A program made the translations under genes and the position numbers. The notes under the pieces were generated by a model, which had not been told where the DNA came from, ran no database searches, and saw only the letters and a program-made list of their open reading frames with translations. DNA of 64,000 nucleotides from CAWANP01 sp963783445 (GTDB lineage: Bacteria > Chloroflexota > Anaerolineae > JAAYZQ01), in the NCBI GenBank assembly GCA_963783445.1, contig CAWANP010000002.1:868001-932000 (forward strand). Direction: 5' to 3'. Within the stretch, counting starts at the first letter, position 1. Each line of letters begins with the position of its first letter. Positions 25,409 to 34,246 of the stretch are shown here, piece after piece.

Positions 25409-27730
25409 CTATCCCCGGTTTCCCCGTTTCTGGATACCGTCCAGGTAGGCCACGTCTCCGGTGTTGAGTTCCGCAGCATTAGCTTCGTCGGTGTCCAGGT
25501 GGAATTCCAATTGGAACTTGGGAGAGACACGCACGGCCACGTCGCCAAAGATCAACTCGCGCTCGCCTTCCACGCGCAGGCGAACGACGTCGTCGTTTTC
25601 TAGTCCCAGCTGTCGAGCATCCGTGGGCGTCATGTGCAGGTGTCTCTGGGCATAGATGACACCGTTCTCGATCTCGACCTGACCAGCTGGTCCTTCCAGC
25701 AAGAGCCCCGGTGTCCCATCCAGGTCACCCGACATGCGGATCGGGGCGTGGATGCCGAGACGGAATCCCTCTGTACGCGAGACCTCCACCTGGCTCTCCT
25801 TGCGTACAGGACCTAGCACGCGTACCCGGTCAATGCTGCCCCGCGGGCCTGTGAGCCGCACAGATTGCTGGGCGGCAAACTGACCTGGCTGCGACAAAGG
25901 CACGTGAGGGGTGAGCTGGTGGTCCTTTCCAAAAAGCTGCTCTGCGTGCTCTTGGCTGAGATGGACGTGGTGGGCAGAAACTCCGATAGGAATAGGGATC
26001 TGGCTGGCCTGCAACTGTCTGGTGATCGCTTCGTAGCCCAGGACGCGGATCGTCTCGCGGGCGATCATGCGTGACGCATCAGAGTGAATGACCAGCACCT
26101 TGACCTTTGAGTCAGGATGTGAGATGTCCACGACTCCCCCGCTCGCTTCGCGAACGGCCCGATTCTTGACGGCGTCTATCAAGATCCCCAGCCCCCAGAG
26201 ATCGGTGCAGGCCATGGACCGTATCCCAGCAGCGTTCTCACCGATCCCCCCAGTAAAGACCAGGACATCCAATCCACCCAGCGCTGCATAGTAGCCACCA
26301 ATGTACTTGCGAAGACGGTAGGCAAAGGTCTCAGCGGCAAGCATGGCCTTTGGGTCGCCCGCATTGGCGGCATCGGGGATCTCGCGCGTGTCGCCAGATA
26401 GGTTTGAGAGGCCCTTCAAACCACTTTCCCGCAGCAGAAGGTGCTCTATCTCATCGGCCGATAGCCCTTTGCGCATCAAATAGGTAACCACGGCAGGATC
26501 GATATCTCCAGATCGGGTGACCATCACCAATCCCTCGAGTGGGGTAAGACCCATGCTGGTATCGATCGACCGCCCGTGGTCAATGGCGCAGGCCGATGCC
26601 CCCTCTCCAAGATGGCAGGTGATGATCTTGAGCCGCGAGAATCGCTTCTTCAAGTGGGTTGCTGCCATCAATGCCACGTATTGATGCGATGTTCCGTGGA
26701 ACCCGTAGCGGCGGATGCCATCCTTTTCGTACAGCTCTTCAGGTAGCGCATATCGATAGGCGTAGGACGGCATCGTCTGGTGGAAAGCAGTATCAAAAAC
26801 AGCGATGTGGCTCACATCGGGCAAGATCTCCTGACACCACTCAATGCCTAACGCATGCATGGCGTTGTGAAGAGGGGCCAAATGCGCATAGCTACGGATG
26901 TCTGCCAGTACCTCTTTGTCAATTAGCACGGGGCTGGAGTACTTTTCGCCACCATGCACGACTCGGTGGCCTACGGCCGTGATTTCATCCAAGCTTTCCG
27001 GGCCGCCAGGCCCGGGACCTACCAGTCGCTTCAGCGCTACCTCAAGGGCCTGGCGGTGGTCAACTTGGCCCAACGCAAAAGTATGTTCCCCGCTAGCCGT
27101 GGTATGGCTTTGCAAGGCGCGGGGTTCACCGATCCATTCTACTTGACCCTCGACATTCTTGGTTTCATCTTCCGTGTCAAAGTAGCGGTATTTGAGGCTG
27201 CCGGTCCGCAGGTTGATGACGAGCAGTTTCTGTGGTTCGTCGGGTGTCAGACCCAGACCATAGGGATCTTGGACGGCATCCAGCTCGGCCGCCGATTGGG
27301 TCTGTGCCTGCAACCCCTTCTCAACCAGAACGCTGCGCCGGGCAACAGACCTGGAGAAACTCTGCAAGGAAGTAGGATCGGCCTGTACCCAGTGGTGGAA
27401 GAGATCTACGGGAACAAGCAGCACCCGGCAGGGTGTGGTGGCGATCACGTCAACCGGCGCATTCTGACCAGTTAGAATTGACATTTCGCCCACGGTCGAG
27501 CCGACTCTAAAGGTCTCTATGCTGCGTGGTTCCGCCTCTTGCTCGGGCAAGTAGGCATCGGCCTGTCCCTGCAGCAGAACGCCGAAAAAGGTAAAGGGCT
27601 GCCCGGCCGGAACAATGATCTCACCTGGCGCGTATGGGGCTATCTCGGCTTTCTCCCGGATTTCCCTGCCAATGTCCTCGGGCACTCTGCGAAAGATCTC
27701 GATCTGAGCTAACAGTTCTTCTGCGATCAT
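25409..27730 (-). CDS. Trifunctional cNMP-like domain / acetate kinase / PduL phosphotransacylase fusion
   Basis: 773 residues, three domains in one chain. Residues 1-140: cyclic-nucleotide-binding fold with APGEIIVPAGQP and the phosphate-cassette region GEMSILTGQNAPVDV, which lacks the usual Arg. Residues 168-565: acetate kinase, with VINLRTGSLKY, GHRVVHGGEKY, VFDTAFHQTMP, YGFHGTSH, HLGEGAS, RSGDIDP and FTGGIGENA. Residues 578-773: PduL, with AHHVHLSQ, GPVRKESQVEVSRTE, GIHAPIRMSGD and RHLHMTP, which carry its zinc His residues. Together it would turn acetyl-CoA plus phosphate into acetate and ATP, perhaps tuned by a ligand at the N-terminal domain. The two enzymes are usually separate proteins. 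Transcribed alone from 27803. Confidence 0.9.
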   Translation of the reverse strand: MIAEELLAQIEIFRRVPEDIGREIREKAEIAPYAPGEIIVPAGQPFTFFGVLLQGQADAYLPEQEAEPRSIETFRVGSTVGEMSILTGQNAPVDVIATTPCRVLLVPVDLFHHWVQADPTSLQSFSRSVARRSVLVEKGLQAQTQSAAELDAVQDPYGLGLTPDEPQKLLVINLRTGSLKYRYFDTEDETKNVEGQVEWIGEPRALQSHTTASGEHTFALGQVDHRQALEVALKRLVGPGPGGPESLDEITAVGHRVVHGGEKYSSPVLIDKEVLADIRSYAHLAPLHNAMHALGIEWCQEILPDVSHIAVFDTAFHQTMPSYAYRYALPEELYEKDGIRRYGFHGTSHQYVALMAATHLKKRFSRLKIITCHLGEGASACAIDHGRSIDTSMGLTPLEGLVMVTRSGDIDPAVVTYLMRKGLSADEIEHLLLRESGLKGLSNLSGDTREIPDAANAGDPKAMLAAETFAYRLRKYIGGYYAALGGLDVLVFTGGIGENAAGIRSMACTDLWGLGILIDAVKNRAVREASGGVVDISHPDSKVKVLVIHSDASRMIARETIRVLGYEAITRQLQASQIPIPIGVSAHHVHLSQEHAEQLFGKDHQLTPHVPLSQPGQFAAQQSVRLTGPRGSIDRVRVLGPVRKESQVEVSRTEGFRLGIHAPIRMSGDLDGTPGLLLEGPAGQVEIENGVIYAQRHLHMTPTDARQLGLENDDVVRLRVEGERELIFGDVAVRVSPKFQLEFHLDTDEANAAELNTGDVAYLDGIQKRGNRG

Positions 27731-27802
27731 CTGTGATTCTCCTCACGCGACGGAAGCCACCCGCCCCCTGTCCAGCTAATGACCCATTCCAGGCCAGGCG
27801 CC

Positions 27803-27811
27803 ATTATATCA
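27803..27811 (-). promoter_or_regulatory. Extended -10 promoter of the acetate kinase-PduL gene
   Basis: TGA followed by TATAAT (27803-27808) on the minus strand; no good -35. It starts transcription about 65 bp before the ATG at 27730. It is divergent from the promoter at 28004; the 350-bp gap (27731-28080) holds these two promoters and no gene. Confidence 0.6.
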
Positions 27812-28003
27812 TAGCTTCCCCCCACAAGAAAAAGGGAGGAGGGTCTCGCAACCAAATCTATCAGTCATCCGGTCAGCGTCAGACGGCCAAGGATGCAACC
27901 GAGTCTCTTCTCGGCCAAGGACAAGCTGCTTCTGCTGGAGGGGGCTCGGTCAGCGGCGTGCTTACCCCCATCTTGTCTTGCCTTGGAGAAAGTCGCAGGT
28001 TTG

Positions 28004-28012
28004 TGCTATAAT
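28004..28012 (+). promoter_or_regulatory. Extended -10 promoter of the thioredoxin-CcdA gene
   Basis: TGC followed by TATAAT (28007-28012); a weak TTGGAG lies 18 bp upstream at 27983. The surrounding TGTGCTATAATcctgcc closely resembles the promoter at 16929. Confidence 0.7.
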
Positions 28013-28080
28013 CCTGCCTGTTCCGGCCCGGCGAAAACCCGGGAGTCCGGATTCCAGCACGAATGGAGAGGTTGATACAG

Positions 28081-30162
28081 ATGAGAAAGAACGCGGTGGC
28101 GTCTTTGTGGGTGCTCACCGTTGCGCTGGGAGCCTTGGTACTGTGCCTGGGGGGTGCCCTAACGGCCCTGGCGCAGGATAGCACGGTCGAAGCGGAACAG
28201 CCTGTGGTACGATTCCTCCTTTTCTATGGGGAGAGCTGCCCTCACTGCCATGATGTCATGGATGACTATCTGCCCGGAGTCTATGAAAAATACGGCGACC
28301 AGGTAGAGTACCAGTATATTGAGGTCTGGAGCGACACGGACAAGTACCTCACTTTGCTGGGCCTGGAGATGAAGCTGGGCGTGCCAGAAGAAAGCCAGGG
28401 GGCGGTGCCAGCCCTGGTCATCGGCGACAAAGTGCTGATGGGCTCAGTAGATATCCCCAGCAAGCTGGAGACCTATATCGACGAGTACCTGGCCCAGGGC
28501 GGCGTCGACTACCCCTCGTTGGACGATCTGCCGGAAGTGGTGCTGCCAACGCCGGAGCCAGCAGTACAGTTGTTGGTCTTCTACGATCCGAGCCACGCTG
28601 ATTTTGAGACCTTGAATAACCTGATCGCCGAACTGGTCCAGAAAAACGGCGGGCTCCAGCCCTACGCGGCGGACGTCACGCAAACCGAGAATGCGCAAAA
28701 GCTGGCTGAACTCAATACCGCGCTCGGAATCGATGGGCTGGCGCCAGGTACGCCACAGATCGTGATCGGTGGGCGGATTCTGACCGGCCTCCCGGCAATA
28801 CAGTCGCAGCTTCCCCAGTTGGTCGAGGGCTATGTGAGCCAGGGGGGCGTCAGTCTGCCTCAGTGGGAGGACTTGGTTGATAGCCTTGTCCGCGAGGAGC
28901 CAACGGCTACGGCCGGGGCGATGGCCGAGGCCACAGCGAGCGACGAGAAGCCCATCTACATGGCCTACTTTGAGCAGGCCGGCTGCCAGGAATGCGCGCG
29001 CACCAGCTACGATCTAAAGGTTGTGGAGAGCCAGTACCCTCAACTTGTCGTGGAAAACTTTTCCATGGAGGAAGCAGAGAGCAAAACGCTCAACGAGTGG
29101 ATGAGCGAAAAGTATGGTGTCCCAGAGGAAAAGCGCCTCTCTACACCAATGCTCTTTGTCGGACAGGACGTCCTGATGGGTACGGATGCCACGCTCAATA
29201 ACCTGATGGCCATGGTCGGCAAGTACGCCCAGACTGGTGCAGAACGTACCTGGGACGATTTTGATGCGTCCCTGGCGGAGCAGAGCCTTGTGGATCGCTT
29301 TCAATCCTTCGGTGTGCTCACTGTGCTGGGCGCGGGTCTCATAGACGGGCTGAATCCCTGCGCCTTTGCCACCTTGATCTTTTTCATCTCCTACCTGACT
29401 TTCACCGGCCGGCGGGGGCGCGATATCCTCTTTGTGGGCGTCGCCTTTGCCCTGGGCGTGTTCCTGACCTATCTCCTGGTGGGGGTGGGTCTGCTCAAGA
29501 TTGTGCAGTCCCTCAGTTTCTTCACCGCGCTGGGACGCTGGGTATACCTGCTCACAGCCTTGCTCTGTGTGGCGCTGGCCATTCTGACCTTTCGCGACTA
29601 TTTCAAGGCGCGTGAGGGTGAGGCCTCAGAGATGGCGCTCAAGCTGCCCATGAACCTGCGACGTCGCATCAACAAGGTGATCCGCGAGGGTTCTCAGGTC
29701 CGGGCCTTTGTGGCCATGGCCTTCTTCACCGGGTTCGTGGTATCGCTGTTAGAGTTGGCCTGTACGGGGCAGGTCTACCTTCCAACCATCATGTTCGTTA
29801 TGAGCGTTCCCGAGCTGGCTTCTCAGGCCTTTCTCTATCTGGTTCTCTATTGCCTGATGTTTATCCTGCCCCTGATCGTCGTCTTTGTCCTGAGCTACTT
29901 TGGCACAACTTCCCAGCAACTGGGGCAGTTCCTTAACCGCCACACCTCGACCATCAAGTTTGTTACTGGGCTTGTGTTTGTGGGCTTGGCGCTATGGATG
30001 ACCTGGACGGTGGCGCCGCTTTTCGGCATTCACCCTCCCTGGACCTGGGTGCTGATGGGGGCAGTCTTGGCAGTGATTGTTGCGGCGATTGCCGTGCTGC
30101 TGGCAACTGAAAAACCGGCACCGAAAGGTGATGCTCCCCGGCGCCGGAGGAGTCGCGCATGA
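28081..30162 (+). CDS. Three thioredoxin-like domains fused to a CcdA/DsbD-type membrane domain
   Basis: 693 residues from ATG 28081 (GGAGAGG upstream; the ATG at 28063 overlaps it). A signal peptide ends near TALAQD. Three thioredoxin-like modules follow: the first with CPHC in GESCPHCHD, the second without Cys (FYDPSHADF), the third with CQEC in AGCQECART. The last 290 residues are a CcdA-like membrane domain with LIDGLNPCAFATL and a second conserved Cys in LELACTGQVYLP, the pair that carries electrons across the membrane. It probably passes reducing power from cytoplasmic thioredoxin to outer proteins. ATGA overlap links it to alaX. Confidence 0.88.
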   Translation: MRKNAVASLWVLTVALGALVLCLGGALTALAQDSTVEAEQPVVRFLLFYGESCPHCHDVMDDYLPGVYEKYGDQVEYQYIEVWSDTDKYLTLLGLEMKLGVPEESQGAVPALVIGDKVLMGSVDIPSKLETYIDEYLAQGGVDYPSLDDLPEVVLPTPEPAVQLLVFYDPSHADFETLNNLIAELVQKNGGLQPYAADVTQTENAQKLAELNTALGIDGLAPGTPQIVIGGRILTGLPAIQSQLPQLVEGYVSQGGVSLPQWEDLVDSLVREEPTATAGAMAEATASDEKPIYMAYFEQAGCQECARTSYDLKVVESQYPQLVVENFSMEEAESKTLNEWMSEKYGVPEEKRLSTPMLFVGQDVLMGTDATLNNLMAMVGKYAQTGAERTWDDFDASLAEQSLVDRFQSFGVLTVLGAGLIDGLNPCAFATLIFFISYLTFTGRRGRDILFVGVAFALGVFLTYLLVGVGLLKIVQSLSFFTALGRWVYLLTALLCVALAILTFRDYFKAREGEASEMALKLPMNLRRRINKVIREGSQVRAFVAMAFFTGFVVSLLELACTGQVYLPTIMFVMSVPELASQAFLYLVLYCLMFILPLIVVFVLSYFGTTSQQLGQFLNRHTSTIKFVTGLVFVGLALWMTWTVAPLFGIHPPWTWVLMGAVLAVIVAAIAVLLATEKPAPKGDAPRRRRSRA

Positions 30163-31433
30163 CAGAGCGTCTCTACTATGACGATCCATATCAGATAGCC
30201 TTCTCTGCCTGCGTGATAGAGAAGCTCCAGTGGAATGGAGATCCGGCGGTTGTGCTGGACCGGTCGGCTTTCTATCCCACGGGCGGTGGCCAACCCCATG
30301 ATACCGGCATGCTGGGCGAGGTCCAACTCGTTGACGTGGTTGAGCGAGAGTCTGATGGTGTCGTGATCCACGTCGTCTCCCAGCCTTTGGGGACTGGCCC
30401 GCTCGAATGTGTCGTCGACTGGGATCGTCGCTTTGACTTGATGCAGCAGCACACGGGTCAGCACATTCTCTCCGCGGCCTTTGTCGAGGGGTTAGGGGCC
30501 AACACGGTCGGCTTTCACCTGTCCAATGAATATGCCACCGTGGACCTCGATCGTGCTCCACTTAGCAGCGATGAACTGGACCGCGTTGAAGTATTGGCCA
30601 ATACCATCGTCGTCGAGAACCGGCGTGCAATAGCCCGGTTCGTGCCGGATGAAGAGATAGCCTCACTGCCCTTGCGAAAACCCCTGGCCCATGGTGGCCC
30701 GGTGCGCGTCATCGAAATCGAGGGCGGCGGTCCGTCCTCAACATCGACAGCCCTCTTTGATTGTTCTGCTTGCGGTGGGACCCACGTGCGCCGTACGGGT
30801 GAGGTTGGTTTGATCAAGATCACGCGCAGCGAGCGGCGCGGCACCGAGACCCGTGTCGAGTTCCTATGCGGCGGGCGGGCGTTGGCCGACTATCAGGCCA
30901 AGAATGTCACCGTGATGGAGCTGGCTCAAGAGTTCACCGTGGGTCACTGGGAGCTGCTTGACGCCATCCACCGTATGAATGAGGAACTCAAAGAGACCCG
31001 CCGGGCTCTGCGTCACTCCCGTGATGCGCTTCTGGATGCTGAGGCAACCGCCCTCTGGCATCAGGCACAGCTTCTGCAGATGAAACAATCCGTCCCGGGA
31101 GAATCTGCGGAAAACATCCGTATTGTCCAGGGGCTCTATGATGGCCGCAGCTTGGACGACCTCAAGCACTTGGCCCAGAGGCTGGTCGCTCAGCCGCGGA
31201 CAGTCGCTCTGTTGGCGACTTTGGGCCAGCCAGGAGAAAAGAGCTATTTCACCTTTGCTTGCTCCGACGACCTGGACACGAATATGGGCGCCCTTGTGCG
31301 GCAGGCATGCGAAGCGATCGGTGGCCGGGGCGGCGGCCGGCCCAATTTCGCCCAGGGGGGCGGCTCACAAGGAGAATTGGTGGGTCAGGCGCTGGCTGCG
31401 GCTGCCGCTACTGTGAGGGCTTCCCTGTCCTAG
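30159..31433 (+). CDS. alaX: Alanyl-tRNA editing protein, AlaX long form with DHHA1 domain
   Basis: 424 residues. The N-terminal half matches the editing domain of alanyl-tRNA synthetase: AFYPTGGGQPHDTG, the zinc site HTGQH, and CSACGGTHVRRTGEVGLIKI with the second metal pair. The C-terminal half has the DHHA1 features (RALRHSRDALLD; ending GGRGGGRPNFAQGGG, GELVGQAL). AlaX hydrolyses Ser- or Gly-tRNA-Ala made in error. It overlaps the upstream membrane gene by four bases and is followed by a terminator at 31474, so the two form one operon. No link in function between the two is obvious. Confidence 0.9.
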   Translation: MTERLYYDDPYQIAFSACVIEKLQWNGDPAVVLDRSAFYPTGGGQPHDTGMLGEVQLVDVVERESDGVVIHVVSQPLGTGPLECVVDWDRRFDLMQQHTGQHILSAAFVEGLGANTVGFHLSNEYATVDLDRAPLSSDELDRVEVLANTIVVENRRAIARFVPDEEIASLPLRKPLAHGGPVRVIEIEGGGPSSTSTALFDCSACGGTHVRRTGEVGLIKITRSERRGTETRVEFLCGGRALADYQAKNVTVMELAQEFTVGHWELLDAIHRMNEELKETRRALRHSRDALLDAEATALWHQAQLLQMKQSVPGESAENIRIVQGLYDGRSLDDLKHLAQRLVAQPRTVALLATLGQPGEKSYFTFACSDDLDTNMGALVRQACEAIGGRGGGRPNFAQGGGSQGELVGQALAAAAATVRASLS

Positions 31434-31473
31434 CCCAGGCCACCAATGGCAGATCTCTGTCGTTGTGCGAGTT

Positions 31474-31514
31474 GACCCCGCCGGACCCGTGGGTGTACGG
31501 CGGGGTCTGTTTTA
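31474..31514 (+). terminator. Rho-independent terminator after alaX
   Basis: Ten-bp perfect stem gaccccgccg / cggcggggtc with a 14-base loop, then TGTTTTA. It lies 40 bp past the alaX stop and just before the Shine-Dalgarno of the next gene. Confidence 0.7.
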
Positions 31515-31526
31515 GTAGGAGAGACT

Positions 31527-32678
31527 ATGGACAAGTGTGTGGCGCTGGTCCGGTGTACTGAATACGATGTCGAACAGGTACAATGCGCAGTCCGCCGGGC
31601 AGTAGATATGCTGGGTGGCATGGAGCGCGTCGTCAAGCCAGGACAGCGGGTGCTCGTCAAACCCAATCTCCTCCAGGCTACCGATCCCGATCAGGCTGTC
31701 GTGACGCACCCCACGGTAGTGCGAGCTGTGATTAGGTTGGCACAGGAGGCGGGTGGCCAGGTACTGGTTGCCGACAACCCTGTCGTCGTTCCGGTAACTC
31801 GCCGTGGCTGGCAGAGCTTCTACGATCGCGTTGGCCTGACTGCCATTGCCGCAGAGACTGGTGCGGAATTGAGCATGGAGGTCATCCCCCAACAACGCGC
31901 CCATCCGGAGGGGGAGTTGGTCAAGCTGGTGGATACCAGCAGTTTCTTGACCGGTGCCGATGTGGTGATCTCGGTGCCAAAGCTCAAGACCCACGGGCTC
32001 ATGCGTTATACCGGGGCGGTCAAGAACCTATTTGGTACGGTACCGGGGGCGACCAAGTTCGGCTATCACGTCAAATTGCAGTCTCCCGATCGTTTTGCCG
32101 AAATGCTTCTGGACCTGGTGAGTTTTGTCCGTCCATCGCTGACGGTGATGGACGCGGTGGTGGGCATGGATGGCGATGGGCCATCAGCGGGCCAACCCTT
32201 CCCTATCGGTGCCCTCGTGGCCGGGACTGACCCGGTGGAAGTGGACGTCGCCGCGTTGGAACTGGTCGGAGAAGACCCAACGGAGGTGCCAACGGTGGCT
32301 GGCGCGATGCACCGTGGCTGGACAACGGGCCGCGCCGCCGACCTGGAGATCGTAGGCGATGACTTGGCGGAGCTTCAGGTCAACGGTTTCAAGATGCCGG
32401 TTGGTGGACAGTCGAGCATGGACCATGCCCCGGCCTTCTTGCGACGCTGGGGCACGCGGCAGTTGGTAGCCAACCCCTTTGTCACCGAACTCTGCATAGG
32501 TTGCGGCCTGTGTGTCGAGAACTGCCCTGTACAGACCATCAACCAGGTCGATGGCCTGGCACGGATCGACCTGACCGATTGCATTCGCTGCTACTGCTGC
32601 CACGAAATGTGCCCTGAGCAGGCCATTGAGTTGCGGCAGCCCTGGCTCCGGCGTATGCTGGTCCGGCTGGGCCAGTGA
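31527..32678 (+). CDS. DUF362 protein with a two-cluster ferredoxin domain
   Basis: 383 residues. The DUF362 domain (about 1-290) has VLVKPNLLQATDPD, THPTVVRAVI and the typical VVISVPKLKTHGLMRYTGAVKNLFG segment. The last 90 residues hold two 4Fe-4S motifs: CIGCGLCVENCP and CIRCYCCHEMCP. Proteins of this sort are common in anaerobes and are thought to be electron-transfer or maturation factors; no reaction is proven. It begins 13 bp after a terminator with TAGGAGAG as its ribosome site. A methyltransferase gene follows directly. Confidence 0.85.
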   Translation: MDKCVALVRCTEYDVEQVQCAVRRAVDMLGGMERVVKPGQRVLVKPNLLQATDPDQAVVTHPTVVRAVIRLAQEAGGQVLVADNPVVVPVTRRGWQSFYDRVGLTAIAAETGAELSMEVIPQQRAHPEGELVKLVDTSSFLTGADVVISVPKLKTHGLMRYTGAVKNLFGTVPGATKFGYHVKLQSPDRFAEMLLDLVSFVRPSLTVMDAVVGMDGDGPSAGQPFPIGALVAGTDPVEVDVAALELVGEDPTEVPTVAGAMHRGWTTGRAADLEIVGDDLAELQVNGFKMPVGGQSSMDHAPAFLRRWGTRQLVANPFVTELCIGCGLCVENCPVQTINQVDGLARIDLTDCIRCYCCHEMCPEQAIELRQPWLRRMLVRLGQ

Positions 32679-32694
32679 GAGGATTCGCAGAGGC

Positions 32695-33466
32695 GTGCAA
32701 GATCTCTACGCGGATTGTGCCAGGGTCTATGACTGCTTCTACCCGGATCGGAGCAGCGAGTCGGCATTCTGGGCTGAGCGGGCGAGGGGTTGCGGTCTGC
32801 CTGTACTGGACCTGATGTGCGGCACGGCCGAGGTGAGCTTGGGGCTAGCCAGGCAGGGCCTCAGCGTGCTCGGCGTGGATCGGTCGTCCGCCATGCTGGC
32901 CGTAGGCACCGGGCGTCTGGCCGCTGCGGCTGACTATCCGGCGCGCAACCTCAGATTGGCGCAGGGAGACGCTTGCGACATCCCCATCTCTGATGGCAAG
33001 TTCGGCTTTGCTCTCGTTGGCGGCAATGGTTCCTTCAACCATCTTGATGACGAGCAGGCCGGCCGGGCCCTGAGCGAGTTGGGCCGCGTACTGTGTCCTG
33101 GCGGTGGTCTGGGTCTGGAGCTGGTCAATCCCCGTCTGTTGGCCGAAATCGAGCCTGAACGAACCTTCGGTCCACTGCGCCCCCCTCCGTCTGGCATGCG
33201 CCTTGAGCGGAACGTACACGCGCGCTATGAATCCGGCGTCAGGCCGGATTCAGATCCGCCAGATGACGCTGTATGAAGGCGGGGGCCGGTGCATCGAGTT
33301 TGAAGAGTCCTTTCTACTGCATATCCGGGAACCTGAGGAGATCGGGCGAATGCTCAGAGCTTCAGGTTTTGCTGACTTGGCATTCTTCGGGAGCCATGAC
33401 CTGGAGCCATTTGGCAGGTGGTCCCCAGATCTGCTGGTGCTTGCCACGAGGCAGGGTTCCATCTGA
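32695..33466 (+). pseudogene. SAM-dependent methyltransferase, one frameshift
   Basis: About 256 residues over two frames. Class I motifs: LDLMCGTAEVSLGLARQG (SAM loop), VLGVDRSSAML and GDACDIPISDGKFGFAL, then HLDDEQAGRALSELGRVL. The frame breaks near 33228, where tatgaatccgg carries one extra A; removing it gives a continuous ...RYDPASGRIQIRQMTLYEGG and the tail to the TGA at 33466. Substrate unknown; the fold is of the small-molecule type. I chose the GTG at 32695, 17 bp past the DUF362 stop; a longer ATG start would overlap that gene by 50 bases. Function would be intact if the extra A is an error. Confidence 0.7.
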
Positions 33467-33561
33467 CAGGCCACGGTCAAACGTTCAGGCTGTGAACCCT
33501 GGCCGGGCCGCAAAACCTGGTCAAGCTGGTCCAATGGCTCCACGTCCTGGTATGCCAGTTG

Positions 33562-34128
33562 TTACACGATGCGCCAGTAGACCTCGCGCTCGCGGGCCAT
33601 GTATCTGCCATCAATCAGCGCGCGCCGGAGGGTCGCATAGTCCTCGTGGGTTTGACTGATGACCTCGTTTACTTCCCGCTCAGGGTATTTGCGACGGGGT
33701 TCGAACCGTTCCACCAGGTAGCGCAGGATCACCTCCCGCTTCTTCCACTGGCGAGGAATGCTCTTGAGCCGGCCATCCACCATATAGTCCCGCAGGATTT
33801 TGCGATCATAGGCATCCAGGTCCAGATCCTCTGTGGTTTCCTGCAGCGTGTCCTTGGACAGGATCTGCTGTGACATATCCCGCAAGGTCTGAAGCTTGAG
33901 GGAATAGACGTGGTAGTGCTGATCAGCCCTTGCCTGCACCAGTTCCGCCTTGACCAGACGTTGGAGGTGGTGTGAGACGGTCGCCGAACTCAGATTGAGG
34001 ATAGCAGCCAGTTCCTCGACCGAGTAGTCCTGTTGGGCCAGCAGGCCAATGATCTGCAGCCGCTTCTCGTCGGCCATCACTTTGAAGAACTCTAGGAGAA
34101 GTTCTGTCCTGTCTATTGTGGGTTCCAT
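33562..34128 (-). CDS. ArsR-family regulator with a C-terminal DUF2087 domain
   Basis: 188 residues. The N-terminal 95 residues form an ArsR winged helix: FKVMADEKRLQIIGLLAQQ, YSVEELAAILNLSSATVSHHLQRLVKAELV. The last 75 residues (ILRDYMVDGRLKSIPRQWKKREVILRYLVERF... HEDYATLRRALID) match DUF2087. No Cys pair for metal sensing is seen in the helix, so the signal is not a classic thiol-bound metal. A perfect palindrome overlaps its own promoter, so it very likely represses itself. No neighbour shares the operator, so the regulon is unknown. Confidence 0.88.
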   Translation of the reverse strand: MEPTIDRTELLLEFFKVMADEKRLQIIGLLAQQDYSVEELAAILNLSSATVSHHLQRLVKAELVQARADQHYHVYSLKLQTLRDMSQQILSKDTLQETTEDLDLDAYDRKILRDYMVDGRLKSIPRQWKKREVILRYLVERFEPRRKYPEREVNEVISQTHEDYATLRRALIDGRYMAREREVYWRIV

Positions 34129-34139
34129 GGTGCACCTCG

Positions 34140-34167
34140 AATCATTTTGATGTATATCAAAATGATT
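34140..34167. promoter_or_regulatory. Perfect 12-4-12 palindromic operator of the ArsR-DUF2087 gene
   Basis: AATCATTTTGAT, spacer GTAT, ATCAAAATGATT: every base of the arms pairs. It begins 11 bases before the ATG and covers the right half of the -10 box and the transcription start of the promoter at 34165-34192. An ideal site for a dimer of the ArsR-type helix-turn-helix protein. Confidence 0.85.
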
Positions 34168-34192
34168 ATACTGAGCTTGTGCAGTTTGTCAA
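34165..34192 (-). promoter_or_regulatory. Consensus promoter of the ArsR-DUF2087 gene
   Basis: TTGACA (34187-34192), 16-bp spacer, TATAAT (34165-34170), both perfect, minus strand. The operator covers its -10 and start site. Confidence 0.85.
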
Positions 34193-34246
34193 ATCGTGGG
34201 CGCTTGCGAGTTGCCCAGACTGCCCATGAGCCCAACGATGTTGAGG

